A stretch of DNA of 64,000 bases from Cellulosimicrobium cellulans (lineage in GTDB: Bacteria; Actinomycetota; Actinomycetes; Actinomycetales; Cellulomonadaceae): contig NZ_JAFGYF010000003.1 of NCBI RefSeq assembly GCF_016921195.1, forward strand, positions 408,590 through 472,589, read 5' to 3'. Made by a program: the position numbers and the translations under genes. The notes beneath the pieces are model-generated. The model was not told the origin of the DNA. It saw only the letters and a list, made by a program, of their open reading frames with translations, and did no database searches. Shown here in pieces: positions 1 to 15,200 of the stretch. Positions within the stretch are counted from its first letter, which is position 1; every line of letters starts with the position of its first letter.

Positions 1-2
1 AC

Positions 3-323
3 GAGCTGTGCCGCGAGATGCCCGGGCGCATCATCAACATCCACCACTCGTTCCTGCCGAGCTTCAAGGGCGCCCGCCCGTACGCCCAGGCGCACGACCG
101 CGGCGTCAAGCTCATCGGTGCCACGTCGCACTACGTGACGGGTGACCTGGACGAGGGGCCGATCATCGAGCAGGACGTCGAGCGCGTCGACCACTCGCGC
201 CGCGTCGAGGACCTCGTCGCGATCGGCGAGGACGTCGAGCGCCAGACGCTCGCGCGCGCCGTGCGCTGGCACGCGGAGCACCGCGTGCTCCTGGACGGGC
301 ACCGGACCGTCGTCTTCCGCTGA
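3..323 (+). CDS. purU: Formyltetrahydrofolate deformylase, C-terminal part
   Basis: The reading frame enters from outside the window, so only the last ~106 residues are present. They carry the hallmark of the formyltransferase/deformylase fold: [17 protein letters not shown], followed by [20 protein letters not shown] with the catalytic Asp. PurU hydrolyses 10-formyl-THF to formate and THF, supplying formate for purine synthesis and balancing one-carbon pools. The [11 protein letters not shown] form, as opposed to the HPALLPSF form of PurN, supports PurU. An internal ATG at 18 is not a real start because homology begins before it. The gene converges on chvE, with a hairpin terminator between them. 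Confidence 0.9.
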   Translation, partial: ELCREMPGRIINIHHSFLPSFKGARPYAQAHDRGVKLIGATSHYVTGDLDEGPIIEQDVERVDHSRRVEDLVAIGEDVERQTLARAVRWHAEHRVLLDGHRTVVFR

Positions 324-367
324 GCCGCGGGCTCCCGCCGAGCTCCTCCGTGCCGGCGCCTCCCCCT

Positions 368-418
368 GCACGACGGCGGCCCCCGCCACGTCCGAGGACG
401 TGACGGGGGCCGTCGTGC
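368..418. terminator. Bidirectional hairpin between purU and chvE
   Basis: Outer arms GCACGACGGC and GCCGTCGTGC enclose a second pairing (CCCCG/CGGGG, then ACGTCC/GGACGT) with a small bulge. The hairpin lies between the two convergent stop codons (323 and 468). No T-run follows, as is usual in high-GC actinobacteria. Confidence 0.75.
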
Positions 419-467
419 GGCGGCGTGCCGGTACGCCGCCGCCTCCCGGTCGCTCAGAGCGAACGGG

Positions 468-1577
468 TCACTGGGTGAGCTCCTCGAGGGTGGGGTCACC
501 CGCGTAGACCTCGGCCGCGTTCTCCTGCGTGACGATGATCGGCTCGAGGAGGAAGGCCGGGACGACCTTCACGCCGTTGTCGTAGGACTCGGTGTCGTTG
601 ATCTCCGGCTCGTCGCCCGCCTGGAGCGCCTTCACCGCGTTGATCGACTCCTCGACGAGCTTGCGCGTGTCCTTGTAGATCGTCGAGTACTGCTCGCCCG
701 CGACGATCGACTTGACCGACTCCACCTCGGAGTCCTGGCCGGTGATCACCGGGGTCTCCTTGCCGGCCTGCTTGGCCGACGTGAGGGCCGCGCGGGCCAG
801 GGTGTCGTTCGGGGACAGGACGCCGTCGAGCTCCGTGTCGGAGTAGCTGCCCGAGAGCACGGTGTCCATGCGCTTCTGCGCGTTCTCGGCCTTCCAACCC
901 TGCGTCGCGACCTGCTCGAACGACGTCTGGCCGGACGGGATGACGAGCGTGCCGTCGTCGATCTTCGGCTGCAGGACGCTCATCGCGCCCTCGAAGAACG
1001 GCGTCGAGTTCGCGTCGTCGGGCGAGCCGGCGATGAGCTCGATGTTGTACGGCGCCTCGCCCTTGCGCTCGGCGAGGCCCTGGAGCAGCGCCTCGCCCTG
1101 GAGCTCGCCGACCTTGAAGTTGTCGAACGCGATGTACTCGTCGACCGCGTCGGTGTTCTTCACGAGGCGGTCGTACGCGATGACGGTCGCGCCGTTGTCC
1201 TTGGCGTTCTTGAGCTGGCTGCCGAGCTGCGAGCCGTCGATGGCGCCGACGATGATGACCTTCGCGCCCTGCTCGACCATCGCGTCGATCTGGCTCTGCT
1301 GCTCCGAGACGCCCCCGTTGGCGAACTGGACGATCGGCTTGAAGCCGGCCTCGGTGAGCCCGTCGTTGAACAGCTCCTCGGCGAGGACCCAGTTCTCCGA
1401 GGTCTTCTGCGGGAGCGCGACGCCGATGGTCGCGCCCTCCTCGAAGCCGGCCGCCGCGGACTCGCCGCCGGTCTCCTCGCTACCACCGGTGTCGCCGCCC
1501 CGCTCGGACGAGCAGCCGCTGAGCACGAGCGCACTCGCGGCGGTGAGCGCCAGGAGCGTCGTGGTGAGCTTCTTCAT
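468..1577 (-). CDS. chvE: Monosaccharide ABC transporter substrate-binding lipoprotein
   Basis: 369 residues. The start is the ATG at 1577, which opens a typical lipoprotein signal: KK, a hydrophobic stretch, then lipobox LVLSGC with Cys22, followed by an acidic Gly/Ser/Glu-rich tether. The mature part is a periplasmic-binding-protein type 1 fold (IGVALPQKTSENWVL, then DAMVEQGAKVIIVGAIDGSQL and VITGQDSE) of the ChvE/XylF class that captures aldose monosaccharides outside the membrane. It is the last gene of mmsA-mmsB-chvE, 98 bases after mmsB. The encoded set matches the multiple-monosaccharide (GguAB/ChvE) system. Exact sugars cannot be read from sequence; xylose, arabinose, galactose and glucose are all possible. 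Confidence 0.88.
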   Translation of the reverse strand: MKKLTTTLLALTAASALVLSGCSSERGGDTGGSEETGGESAAAGFEEGATIGVALPQKTSENWVLAEELFNDGLTEAGFKPIVQFANGGVSEQQSQIDAMVEQGAKVIIVGAIDGSQLGSQLKNAKDNGATVIAYDRLVKNTDAVDEYIAFDNFKVGELQGEALLQGLAERKGEAPYNIELIAGSPDDANSTPFFEGAMSVLQPKIDDGTLVIPSGQTSFEQVATQGWKAENAQKRMDTVLSGSYSDTELDGVLSPNDTLARAALTSAKQAGKETPVITGQDSEVESVKSIVAGEQYSTIYKDTRKLVEESINAVKALQAGDEPEINDTESYDNGVKVVPAFLLEPIIVTQENAAEVYAGDPTLEELTQ

Positions 1578-1675
1578 GGGTACCACTTTCTTGTCGGGCA
1601 TCCGTCGTCGGATGCGGTCAGGGGTCGTGCGGTGAGAGAGGACGGTGCGTGCGCGGTCGCGGTGTCGACGGCGCG

Positions 1676-2965
1676 TCAGCCCTTGGACGCGGTCGCCCCT
1701 GCCTCCACGGGGACCTCGGGCCGGGCGTCGTCGGCCCCGGTGACGGCGCCGGTGCCCTTGTCGCGTCGCGACGGGAAGATCAGCGCGATGATCGACGGCC
1801 GGCCCTGCACCTTGTTGTAGACGTCGAACGCGACGGCGGCGAGGAGCACGAGGCCCTTGATGATCTGGGTGCGGTCCGAGCCGATGCCCATGAGCTGGAG
1901 GCCGTTGTTGAGCACGGCCATGACGAGGCCGCCGATGACGGAGCCGACGACCGTGCCGACGCCGCCGGAGACGGCGGCCCCACCGATGAACACGGCCGCG
2001 ATCGCGTCGAGCTCCCACATGTTGCCGTCGAACGGACCGGAGGCCGTCGAGCGGCCGATGAAGATCATGCCCGCGAGCGCCGCGAGGACCGACATGTTCA
2101 TCATGACGAAGAAGTTCGTCTTCTTGATGTCGACGCCGGAGAGCGCCGCCGCGGCGCGGTTGCCGCCCACGGCGTAGACGTGGCGTCCGCCGACGGTCCG
2201 CTGGGCGACGAACTGGTACACGATGACGAGCAGGATGAGGATGACGGCCGGCACGGGGATCGAGGTCCCGACGCGGCCCGATCCGTAGAGGTACGTGAGG
2301 TAGGCGATGACGGCGCTGAAGAGCACGACGCGCGTCACGGCGACCGACGTCGGGACCGGCTCGGCGCCGAGCTTGCGGGCGCTGGCCCGACGGCGGAGCT
2401 CGGCCCACACGACCGCGGCGATCGCGAGCACGCCGAGCAGCAGCGTCGAGTTGTTGAGGCCGGTGCCGGGGCCCCACTCGGGCAGGTAGCCGCCGCCGAT
2501 CCACTGGATCTCGGAGGGGACGGGGACCGTGTTGGACTTGCCGATGTACTGGTTGAGCCCGCGGAAGATCATCATGCCGGCGAGGGTCGTGATGAACCCG
2601 GGGATGCCGACGTAGGCGACCCAGAAGCCCTGCCACGCGCCGATGACGGCGCCGACGCACAGTCCGAGGAGGATGCCCAGCCACCACGGGATGCCCCAGT
2701 CGCGGATGGCGAGGGCCACGATGATGCCGGTCACCGCCGCCACGGACCCGACCGACAGGTCGATGTGGCCCGCGATGATCACGAGGACCATGCCGATGGC
2801 GAGGATGAGGATGTAGGAGTTGCCGTTGAGCAGGTTCTGCGCGTTGCTCGGGGTGAGGACCCGCCCGCCCGTGGCGATCTGGAAGAAGATGATCAGGGCG
2901 AGGAGCGCGAAGAGCATGCCGAACTGGCGCGCTCCCCCGCTCAGCAGCTGCTTGATGGACGACAT
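1676..2965 (-). CDS. mmsB: Monosaccharide ABC transporter permease
   Basis: 429 residues. ATG at 2965 is preceded by AGAAGGA about nine bases upstream. A very hydrophobic protein with roughly ten membrane segments. It carries the ribose/xylose-type permease signature AGHIDLSVGSVAAVTGI and the EAA-like loop SGVDIKKTNFFVMM, GGAAVSGGVGTVVGSVIGG. It forms the membrane channel for the sugar captured by ChvE and is energised by MmsA. It lies 53 bases downstream of mmsA in the same operon. The C-terminal ~30 residues are a polar Gly/Ala tail, likely cytoplasmic. Confidence 0.9.
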   Translation of the reverse strand: MSSIKQLLSGGARQFGMLFALLALIIFFQIATGGRVLTPSNAQNLLNGNSYILILAIGMVLVIIAGHIDLSVGSVAAVTGIIVALAIRDWGIPWWLGILLGLCVGAVIGAWQGFWVAYVGIPGFITTLAGMMIFRGLNQYIGKSNTVPVPSEIQWIGGGYLPEWGPGTGLNNSTLLLGVLAIAAVVWAELRRRASARKLGAEPVPTSVAVTRVVLFSAVIAYLTYLYGSGRVGTSIPVPAVILILLVIVYQFVAQRTVGGRHVYAVGGNRAAAALSGVDIKKTNFFVMMNMSVLAALAGMIFIGRSTASGPFDGNMWELDAIAAVFIGGAAVSGGVGTVVGSVIGGLVMAVLNNGLQLMGIGSDRTQIIKGLVLLAAVAFDVYNKVQGRPSIIALIFPSRRDKGTGAVTGADDARPEVPVEAGATASKG

Positions 2966-3018
2966 CGTCGGTGGTTCCTTCTCGGTTGCGATGCGGTGGC
3001 TGGGTGGTGGGGGCCGGC

Positions 3019-4575
3019 TCAGGCGGCGTCGGCGGGCGCGTCGCCCGAGGCGCCGGTCATGAGCCGCATGAGGCCTTCCTGGGTCGCCTCCGACCCGGGC
3101 ACCTCGCCCGTGATCCGCCCCTCGAAGACGGTGTAGATGCGGTCGCACAGCCCGAGGAGCTCGGGGAGCTCCGACGAGATGACCACCACGCCCCGGCCCG
3201 CGTCGGCGAGCTTCTGGACCAGGCCGTAGATCTCGTACTTGGCGCCGACGTCGATGCCGCGCGTCGGCTCGTCGAGGATGAGCAGCTCGGGCTCGGTGTA
3301 CATCCACTTGGCGAGCAGGACCTTCTGCTGGTTCCCGCCCGAGAGCTTCGCGACGCCCTCGTGCACGCTCGGGGCCTTGATGGAGAACGCCTTGCGGTAG
3401 GACTCCGCGGCGACGAACGCCGCGTCCCGGTCGATGACGCCGGCCTTCGCGATGCGCGGCAGGTTGGCGGCCTGGATCGTGCCGAGGATCGTGTCGAGCA
3501 GGTTCAGCCCGAGCGACTTGCGGTCCTCGGGGACGTAGGCGATCCGGTTCTCGATGGCCGAGAGCACCGTGGGCATGGAGACCTCTCGCCCGTCGATGCG
3601 GACGACTCCGGACCTGTACCGTCCGTACGACCGCCCGAAGATCGACCGCGCGAGCTCGGTGCGCCCGGCGCCCATGATCCCGGCGAAGCCGACGATCTCG
3701 CCCCGACGGACGTGGAACGTCGAGCCCTTGCAGACGAGCCGGCCCGGGACCTCGGGGTGCTCGACGGTCCAGCCCTCGACCTCGAAGAAGGTCTCGCCGA
3801 TGGAGGGCGTGTGCTCCGGGAAGCGCGACTCGAGCGAGCGGCCGACCATCCCGCGGATGATGCGATCCTCGTCGACGGCGTCGTCCTTCACGTCGAGCGT
3901 CTCGATCGAGCGCCCGTCGCGGATGATCGTGATCGAGTCCGAGATCGCCTCGATCTCGTTGAGCTTGTGCGAGATGATGATGCTCGTCAGGCCCTTGGCG
4001 CGCAGGCCGCGCAGCAGGTCGAGCAGGTGCTCCGAGTCCTCCTCGTTGAGCGCCGAGGTGGGCTCGTCGAGGATGAGGAGCCGCACGTCCTTGGCCAGGG
4101 CGCGCGCGATCTCGACGAGCTGTTGCTTGCCGACACCGATGTTCTTGATCTGCGCGTCCGGCGACTCCTGGAGGCCGACACGCGCCATGAGCTCCTCGGC
4201 CCGGCGCCGCGCGGCTCCCCAGTCGATCCCGAAGGACCCCTTGACCTCGTTCCCGAGGAAGATGTTCTCGGTGATCGAGAGCTCGGGGATGAGGGCGAGC
4301 TCCTGGTGGATGATGACGATCCCCGCGTGCTCGCTGGACCGGATGTCCTTGAACTGGACCTCCGCGCCCTCGTAGTAGATGGCGCCCGAGTACGTCCCGT
4401 GCGGGTACACGCCCGAGAGCACCTTCATGAGCGTCGACTTGCCGGCGCCGTTCTCGCCGCAGATCGCGTGGATCTCACCGGCTCGCACCCGCAGGTTCAC
4501 GTCGTCGAGGGCGCGCACGCCCGGGAACTCCTTGGTGATGCCTCGCATCTCGAGGATCACGCGCTCGTCCGCCAT
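3019..4575 (-). CDS. mmsA: Monosaccharide ABC transporter ATP-binding protein (tandem NBD)
   Basis: 518 residues with two fused nucleotide-binding domains, as in RbsA/XylG/GguA. The first has Walker A GENGAGKST (residues 40-48), a signature region GVGKQQLVEIARAL and Walker B LLILDEPTSAL. The second has the degenerate Walker A GIMGAGRTEL typical of this family, signature LSGGNQQKV and LLILDEPTRGIDVG. It powers sugar import through MmsB. The ATG at 4575 is chosen because the perfect Shine-Dalgarno AGGAGGAGGT lies just upstream; a start 12 codons earlier is possible but lacks one. First gene of the operon, with the ATPase before the permease and the binding protein last. Confidence 0.92.
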   Translation of the reverse strand: MADERVILEMRGITKEFPGVRALDDVNLRVRAGEIHAICGENGAGKSTLMKVLSGVYPHGTYSGAIYYEGAEVQFKDIRSSEHAGIVIIHQELALIPELSITENIFLGNEVKGSFGIDWGAARRRAEELMARVGLQESPDAQIKNIGVGKQQLVEIARALAKDVRLLILDEPTSALNEEDSEHLLDLLRGLRAKGLTSIIISHKLNEIEAISDSITIIRDGRSIETLDVKDDAVDEDRIIRGMVGRSLESRFPEHTPSIGETFFEVEGWTVEHPEVPGRLVCKGSTFHVRRGEIVGFAGIMGAGRTELARSIFGRSYGRYRSGVVRIDGREVSMPTVLSAIENRIAYVPEDRKSLGLNLLDTILGTIQAANLPRIAKAGVIDRDAAFVAAESYRKAFSIKAPSVHEGVAKLSGGNQQKVLLAKWMYTEPELLILDEPTRGIDVGAKYEIYGLVQKLADAGRGVVVISSELPELLGLCDRIYTVFEGRITGEVPGSEATQEGLMRLMTGASGDAPADAA

Positions 4576-4661
4576 CGGACCTCCTCCTGCCGAGGACAGC
4601 TCGCGGCGCACCGACGCGCCGCGGACCCGGACACCCTCAGCGCCGCCCGAGCGGGTGCGAC

Positions 4662-4689
4662 GTTATGCCGGTGGCGTTCTTGGCGTCAA
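4662..4689 (-). promoter_or_regulatory. Candidate mmsA operon promoter
   Basis: On the minus strand TTGACG (4689-4684) and CATAAC (4667-4662) are 16 bases apart and would start RNA near 4655, about 80 bases before the mmsA ATG. This is read by eye from consensus similarity only. Confidence 0.45.
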
Positions 4690-4783
4690 CTCCTGAACGC
4701 AAGGATCGACAGAACCGTGACCAAACAGCGACCTTGGTCCCATGACAGCGCAGACATATGCTCTGGATGTGAGCGCAAACACG

Positions 4784-4832
4784 CGGGAACGCTCCCAAGC
4801 GGTCACGATCTGAATGCGTGAGAGCGCTCCAA
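4784..4832. promoter_or_regulatory. Pair of LacI-family operator-like palindromes
   Basis: CGGGAACGCTCCCA (4784-4797) and TGAGAGCGCTCCAA (4819-4832) both resemble TGGGAGCGCTCCCA, the operator type of CebR-like LacI regulators that control sugar uptake in actinobacteria. Their centres are 35 bases apart. They lie ~100-150 bases upstream of the putative mmsA promoter, so repression by looping or an unrecognised second promoter would have to be assumed. No LacI-type gene lies in the window. Confidence 0.5.
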
Positions 4833-4850
4833 GACGTCGGCCGCCCTCGC

Positions 4851-4940
4851 CGAGCATGCGCGAGCATGCGGTTGTTGCCCGTCCGGGCGCCGTCATGGGC
4901 TGCGTCCGCATGCTCGACGGGCGAAACCGCATGATCGACG
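4851..4940. repeat. Cluster of CGAGCATGCG repeats in both orientations
   Basis: CGAGCATGCG occurs twice in perfect tandem (4851-4860, 4861-4870) and once exactly inverted (4907-4916). CCGCATGATCGACG (4927-4940) repeats CCGCATGCTCGACG (4906-4919) with one change. The segment from 4862 to 4937 is also an imperfect inverted repeat (GCATGCGGTTGTTGCCCGTC against GACGGGCGAAACCGCATGAT). No gene is apparent in this 462-base intergenic stretch (4576-5037); it holds only these repeats, the operator pair and the promoter. Confidence 0.6.
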
Positions 4941-5037
4941 CGTCCGCAGAGTGCATCGCGACGGTGCGGCGCTGCTCCGACGGGTTTCGGCCGGGACTCG
5001 CAGGGCTGACAGGCGCCGAGTGGCGCCGCCCCGCGGA

Positions 5038-5547
5038 CTAGCGACGTGGGAGCGGGAGCTTGAAGCCCTCGTGCGACTGCTCGTAGCCGAGCGACCGGTA
5101 GAACCGGTGGGCGTCGACGCGCTGCTTGTCGGACGTGAGCTGGGCGAGCGTGCAGCCTCGCGCGACGCCCCAGGCGTGCGCCCACGCCATCATGGCGCGG
5201 CCGACGCCCTGCCCACGGAGCCGGCGGTCCACACGCACCGCCTCGACGAGAAGCCGCGACGCTCCGTTCCGGGAGATCCCCGGGACCACGGTGAGCTGCA
5301 TCGTGCCCACGACCTCGCCGCCCAGCTCGACCACGACCAGCTCGTTGTGCGGGTCGGCGTCGATCGCCGCGAACGCCGCCTCGTGCGCGGCCCCGACCTC
5401 CCCCGTCCGGGACCGGGCGATGGCGTCGTCCGCGATGAGCGCGACGACCCGCGGCAGGTCGGCGGCGACGGCAGTACGGAACGCGAGACCCGCCGTCGGA
5501 CCGACGGCGGGCTGGGGCGAGGTGGTCACGGCCCGCGACCGTAGCAC
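5038..5547 (-). CDS. GNAT-family N-acetyltransferase
   Basis: 169 residues. The acetyl-CoA-binding motif is RLRGQGVGRAMMAWAHAWG near residue 115, and the strand before it (LLVEAVRVDRR) is typical of the GNAT fold. C-terminal AHRFYRSLGYEQSHEGFKLPL is also diagnostic, placing it among small-molecule acetyltransferases. Substrate unknown. Two in-frame GTG codons (5547 and 5529) could start it; 5547 is preferred because GAGGG precedes it at reasonable spacing. It stands alone between the sugar-transport operon and the repeat array that follows pulA. Confidence 0.85.
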   Translation of the reverse strand: MLRSRAVTTSPQPAVGPTAGLAFRTAVAADLPRVVALIADDAIARSRTGEVGAAHEAAFAAIDADPHNELVVVELGGEVVGTMQLTVVPGISRNGASRLLVEAVRVDRRLRGQGVGRAMMAWAHAWGVARGCTLAQLTSDKQRVDAHRFYRSLGYEQSHEGFKLPLPRR

Positions 5548-5556
5548 CCGGAACCC

Positions 5557-5678
5557 TCAGGGAGAACCCGACCCTGCCGAGGTAGAACCGGGGTAATCCG
5601 AGGTAGAACGGAGGTGAGCCGAGGTAGAACCCTGGTAAGGACCAGGGTTCTACCTCGGCAAACCAGGGTTCTCCCCCG
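5557..5678. repeat. Family R array R1: six 21-base units at the pulA end
   Basis: Four direct units (5557-5577, 5578-5598, 5599-5619, 5620-5640) are followed by two inverted units (to 5657, and 5658-5678). All are in exact 21-base register with consensus CGAGGTAGAACCNNGGT plus four bases. The last direct and first inverted unit form a perfect 17-base stem (5620-5636 with 5641-5657) around the loop AAGG. The array starts eight bases after the pulA stop codon and could serve as its terminator. It reaches within ten bases of the GNAT start. Confidence 0.85.
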
Positions 5679-5686
5679 GCGAAGGC

Positions 5687-11881
<6,195 letters not shown>

Positions 11882-12010
11882 GAGGACTCCCTCGTCCGGT
11901 GGCTGGTGCGGAGCCGCAGGCATGAGCAGGCACGAACCGGTGAACGCGGGCGACGAGGACCGACAGCGGGCGACGTCGACCGCGGCTTCCTCAGCGTACG
12001 GCTGACCCGA

Positions 12011-12040
12011 ACTGTACTGCTTGCAGAAACTTGCAGCAAG
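12011..12040 (-). promoter_or_regulatory. pulA promoter overlapped by CTTGCAG operator motifs
   Basis: On the minus strand TTGCTG (12039-12034), a 17-base spacer and TACAGT (12016-12011) form a convincing promoter about 125 bases before the pulA ATG. On the plus strand CTTGCAG occurs at 12020-12026 and 12030-12036. The second is part of the palindrome CTTGC-A-GCAAG (12030-12040), which covers the -35 box. Similar CTTGCAG-type repeats are known in amylase promoters of Streptomyces controlled by a MalR/Reg1 LacI-family repressor, so maltose-type control is a reasonable inference. Confidence 0.6.
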
Positions 12041-12092
12041 GCTCTGCACGCCCCCGCCAGGGTGGGTTCGCCAGCGAGCGGGGTTGTCGGGA

Positions 12093-12165
12093 GCGGGGGT
12101 GCGCCGGGTCGTGCGGGCCGGTGGGAGCCGGGAGGAACCAGGGCGGATGGTCGACGCACCCCCGC
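12093..12165. repeat. Family E element, copy C (degenerate)
   Basis: An 11-base outer stem GCGGGGGTGCG (12093-12103) pairs with CGCACCCCCGC (12155-12165). Inside it lies a core matching the other two copies: GTCGTG, CGGGCC, GGGAGC, GAGGAACCA and CGGATGGTCGAC. Five extra bases (CCGGG) disturb one side of the stem. It lies 63 bases beyond the stop codon of the ABC exporter, in the 347-base gap before pulA (11882-12228), which otherwise holds the pulA promoter and leader. Confidence 0.75.
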
Positions 12166-12228
12166 GGAGGTGGCACCACGGGACGGGACGTGCGGTGCGT
12201 GCGGTGCGAGAACGGACCAGCGCAGACG

Positions 12229-15200
12229 TCAGCCCGCGAGGTGCCCCCAGCGTGGCGCGAGCTCGCGCCACGGCCCGACCTCGGCCACGCGGCCCTCGTC
12301 CAGCACGACGACGCGGTCCGCCCGCGCGAGCGCCGCCCGCTTGGACGTCGCCCCGATGACGGTGGTCCCCCGCTCGCGGAGCGAGGTCCACAGCTCGATC
12401 TCGGTCGCCGCGTCGAGCGCGCTCGACACGTCGTCGGCGAGGAGGAGCTCGGCGTCGGTCGCGAGCGCCCGCGCGAGCGCGAGCCGCTGCACCTGACCAC
12501 CCGAGAGGCGGACGCCGCGGTGCCCGACGAGCGCCTCGTGCCCACCGGCCTCGACGACGTCGCGCTCCAGGCGGGCGGCCGCGACCGGGCCGTGGACGTC
12601 GCGCTCGTGCCCGAGGCGCACGTTGTCCGCGAACGTCCCCGAGAGCACGCGCGGCACCTGCGCCACGTGGGCGACCTGTCCCGGGCGCAGGAACGTCTGG
12701 GCGTCGACGACGTCGATGCCGTTCCACCGGATGTCGCCCGTGTGCTCCATGAGGCCCGAGAGCGCCGAGAGCAGGCTCGACTTGCCCGCGCCGACCTGCC
12801 CCAGGAGCAGCACGAGCTCGCCTCGACGCACCGCGAGGTCGACACCCTGGACGCCGATCGTGCCGTCGTCGTGCAGCGCCGTGACGTCGACCAGCTCGAG
12901 CGTCTCGAGCGGCTGCCGCGGGCCGGGGTCGGGCGCAGGGGCCGCTCCCGTGAGGAGGTCGACGCCGGCCGGCAGGTCCATGAGGTCCGTGCCCGCGGCG
13001 AAGCGGCTCGTGGTGCGCTGCCACGAGCGCGTGCCGGGGGCCTCCGTCACGACCGCACCCGCGACCACGCCGAACCACCCGAAGCCGTTCACGGCGTTGG
13101 CGACCAGGAGCGCCGTCGCGAGGTCCCACGTCCCCGCGAGGAGCCCGGCCCATGCCGCGACGACGCCGAGCTGGATCATGACGAGCGGGACGCCGTCGAG
13201 CGCCGCCTGCACGCGGTGCTCGAAGATCGCCGCACGCACGCGGCCGGCGTCGACGTCGCGCAGGTGCGCGTGCACCTGCGGCGTCCGGGCGGCGAGCTTG
13301 ACCGTGCGTGCCGAGTCGAGCGCGGAGACGAGCGCCCGCCCGAACCGGGCGCGGGCGGCCGACGACCGGGTGGCCGACCGGCCGGCGATCGGGCGCCCGA
13401 GCGCGGACGCCGCGGCGGACACGACCATGACGGCGAGCAGCACCGCGCCCGCGAGCCACGACCCGCTGAGCAGCGCCGTGACCCCGGCGATGACGAGGCC
13501 GTTGACGAAGTCGACCCAGCGGTCCGCGTACCGGACGAAGCGGTCGGCGTCCATGGCGCGCGCGACCACCTCGCCCGGGGGCGTCGCGGTGAGGCGGTGC
13601 TGGCGCGTCTGACCCGCCATGACGGCCATGCGCACGCGCAGCAGCACCTCGATCCACCAGCGCGGGTAGACGTAGAGCGCCCACGCGAGGCACAGCGGCG
13701 CCACGACGAGGAGCACGGCGAGCGGCACGAGCAGCTGCGCCGGGAAGCCGTCGTCCAGGTCCTGCACCGCGCGGCCCCAGAGGAAGCCCGTGACGGCACC
13801 CTGCGCCGAGACCAGGCTCGCGACGAGGAACAGCACGGCACCCACGACGCCCCACGCGGGACGCACGAACAGGGCGTGCGCGACGCCGCGCGCGAGGCTC
13901 GGCCCGTCGCCGGGGTCGGCGAGCACCGGCGGCTCGCCCCGGCGCCGTCGGCCGCCGACGGCCTCGGCGGCGCGACCCGCGGCGGGGTCGGCGACGTCGT
14001 CGGGCCCTCCCGAGCCGTGGGGTCCGTGTGCCCGCTCGGGCTGTCCCGGCCCGTCGGCCAGGTCGTCGCCCGCCTCGGTGCGCGAGCCGACGGCGGCCGT
14101 CGCGCCCTCCTCCGCGACGCTCGCCGCGAGGAGGTCGCGGTACGGGCCCGGGACGCGCGCGAGCGTCGCCCGCTCGCCCTGCTGCACGACCCGCCCGTGG
14201 TCGAGCACGGCGAGCAGCCCGGCACGCTCGATCGTCGTGAGGCGGTGCGCGACGAGCACGCCGGTGCGCCCCGCGAGCAGCCGCTCCGAGGCCGCGACGA
14301 CGCGCGCCTCGGTGAGCGGGTCCATGCGCGCCGTCGCCTCGTCGAGCACGACGACCTGCACGTCGCGCACGAGCAACCGCGCGAACGCGACGAGCTGCTC
14401 CTCCCCCGCCGAGAGCGACGTCCCGCCCGGGCCGAGCAGCGTGTCGAGGCCGTCGGGCAGACCCGCGACCCAGTCGTCGAGGCCGAGCTCGCGCACCGCC
14501 GCCTCGACGTCCGCGCGCGGCACGTCGGCGAAGAGCGCGACGTTCTCCGCGAGCGTCCCCGCGAGGATCTCGGTGCGCTGCGTCACGACCCCGACGGCGG
14601 CGCGCAGCGCCTGCAGGTCGAGGTCCCGCACGTCCACGCCACCGACGAGCACGGCGCCGCGCGGCGGCTCGACCGCGCGCGAGAGCAGCGACGCCAGGGT
14701 CGACTTGCCCGATCCCGTCCGCCCCACGAGCGCGACCGTCTCGCCCGCGGGCACCCGCAGGCTCACGCCGTCGAGCGCGAACGTGCCCTCGGCGTACGAG
14801 AAGTGGAGGTCCCGCACCTCGATCCCCACCGGCCCCGCGGGCAGCGCCCTCCCGCCCGTCGGCTCGGGCTCGACGGCGAGCATCTGCCGGATGCGTGCGA
14901 GCGCGCCGAGGCCCTCCTGGATGTCCGGCAGGTGGTGGACCAGGTTGTCCACCTGACCGACGAACATCGCCGTCACGAGGAACAGCGTGACCAGGCGGTC
15001 GACGCCCAGGTCGCCGTCCGCCGCGAGCGCCGCGCCCGCGACGGCGACCCCGGCGAGCAGCGAGGCGAGGACGAGGCCGGCGCGCCGGAGCATGCGCGAC
15101 TCGACGACGAGCACGGCCTCGAACTTCCGGTGCACCGCGGCCGAGCGCTCGGCCAGGCGCCGCACGGCGAACGACTGACCGAGGCTCGTGCGCAGGTCGT

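Noticed and set aside
324..360. GCTCCCGCC word after purU as part of a family E copy
   Set aside because: Only nine bases match; the rest of the core and stems are missing.
4663..5185. Short open frames between mmsA and the GNAT gene
   Set aside because: No ribosome sites, no recognisable protein features, and they cross the operator and repeat cluster.
5557..5678. CRISPR array
   Set aside because: The units are contiguous with no unique spacers, occur in both orientations, and no cas genes are present.
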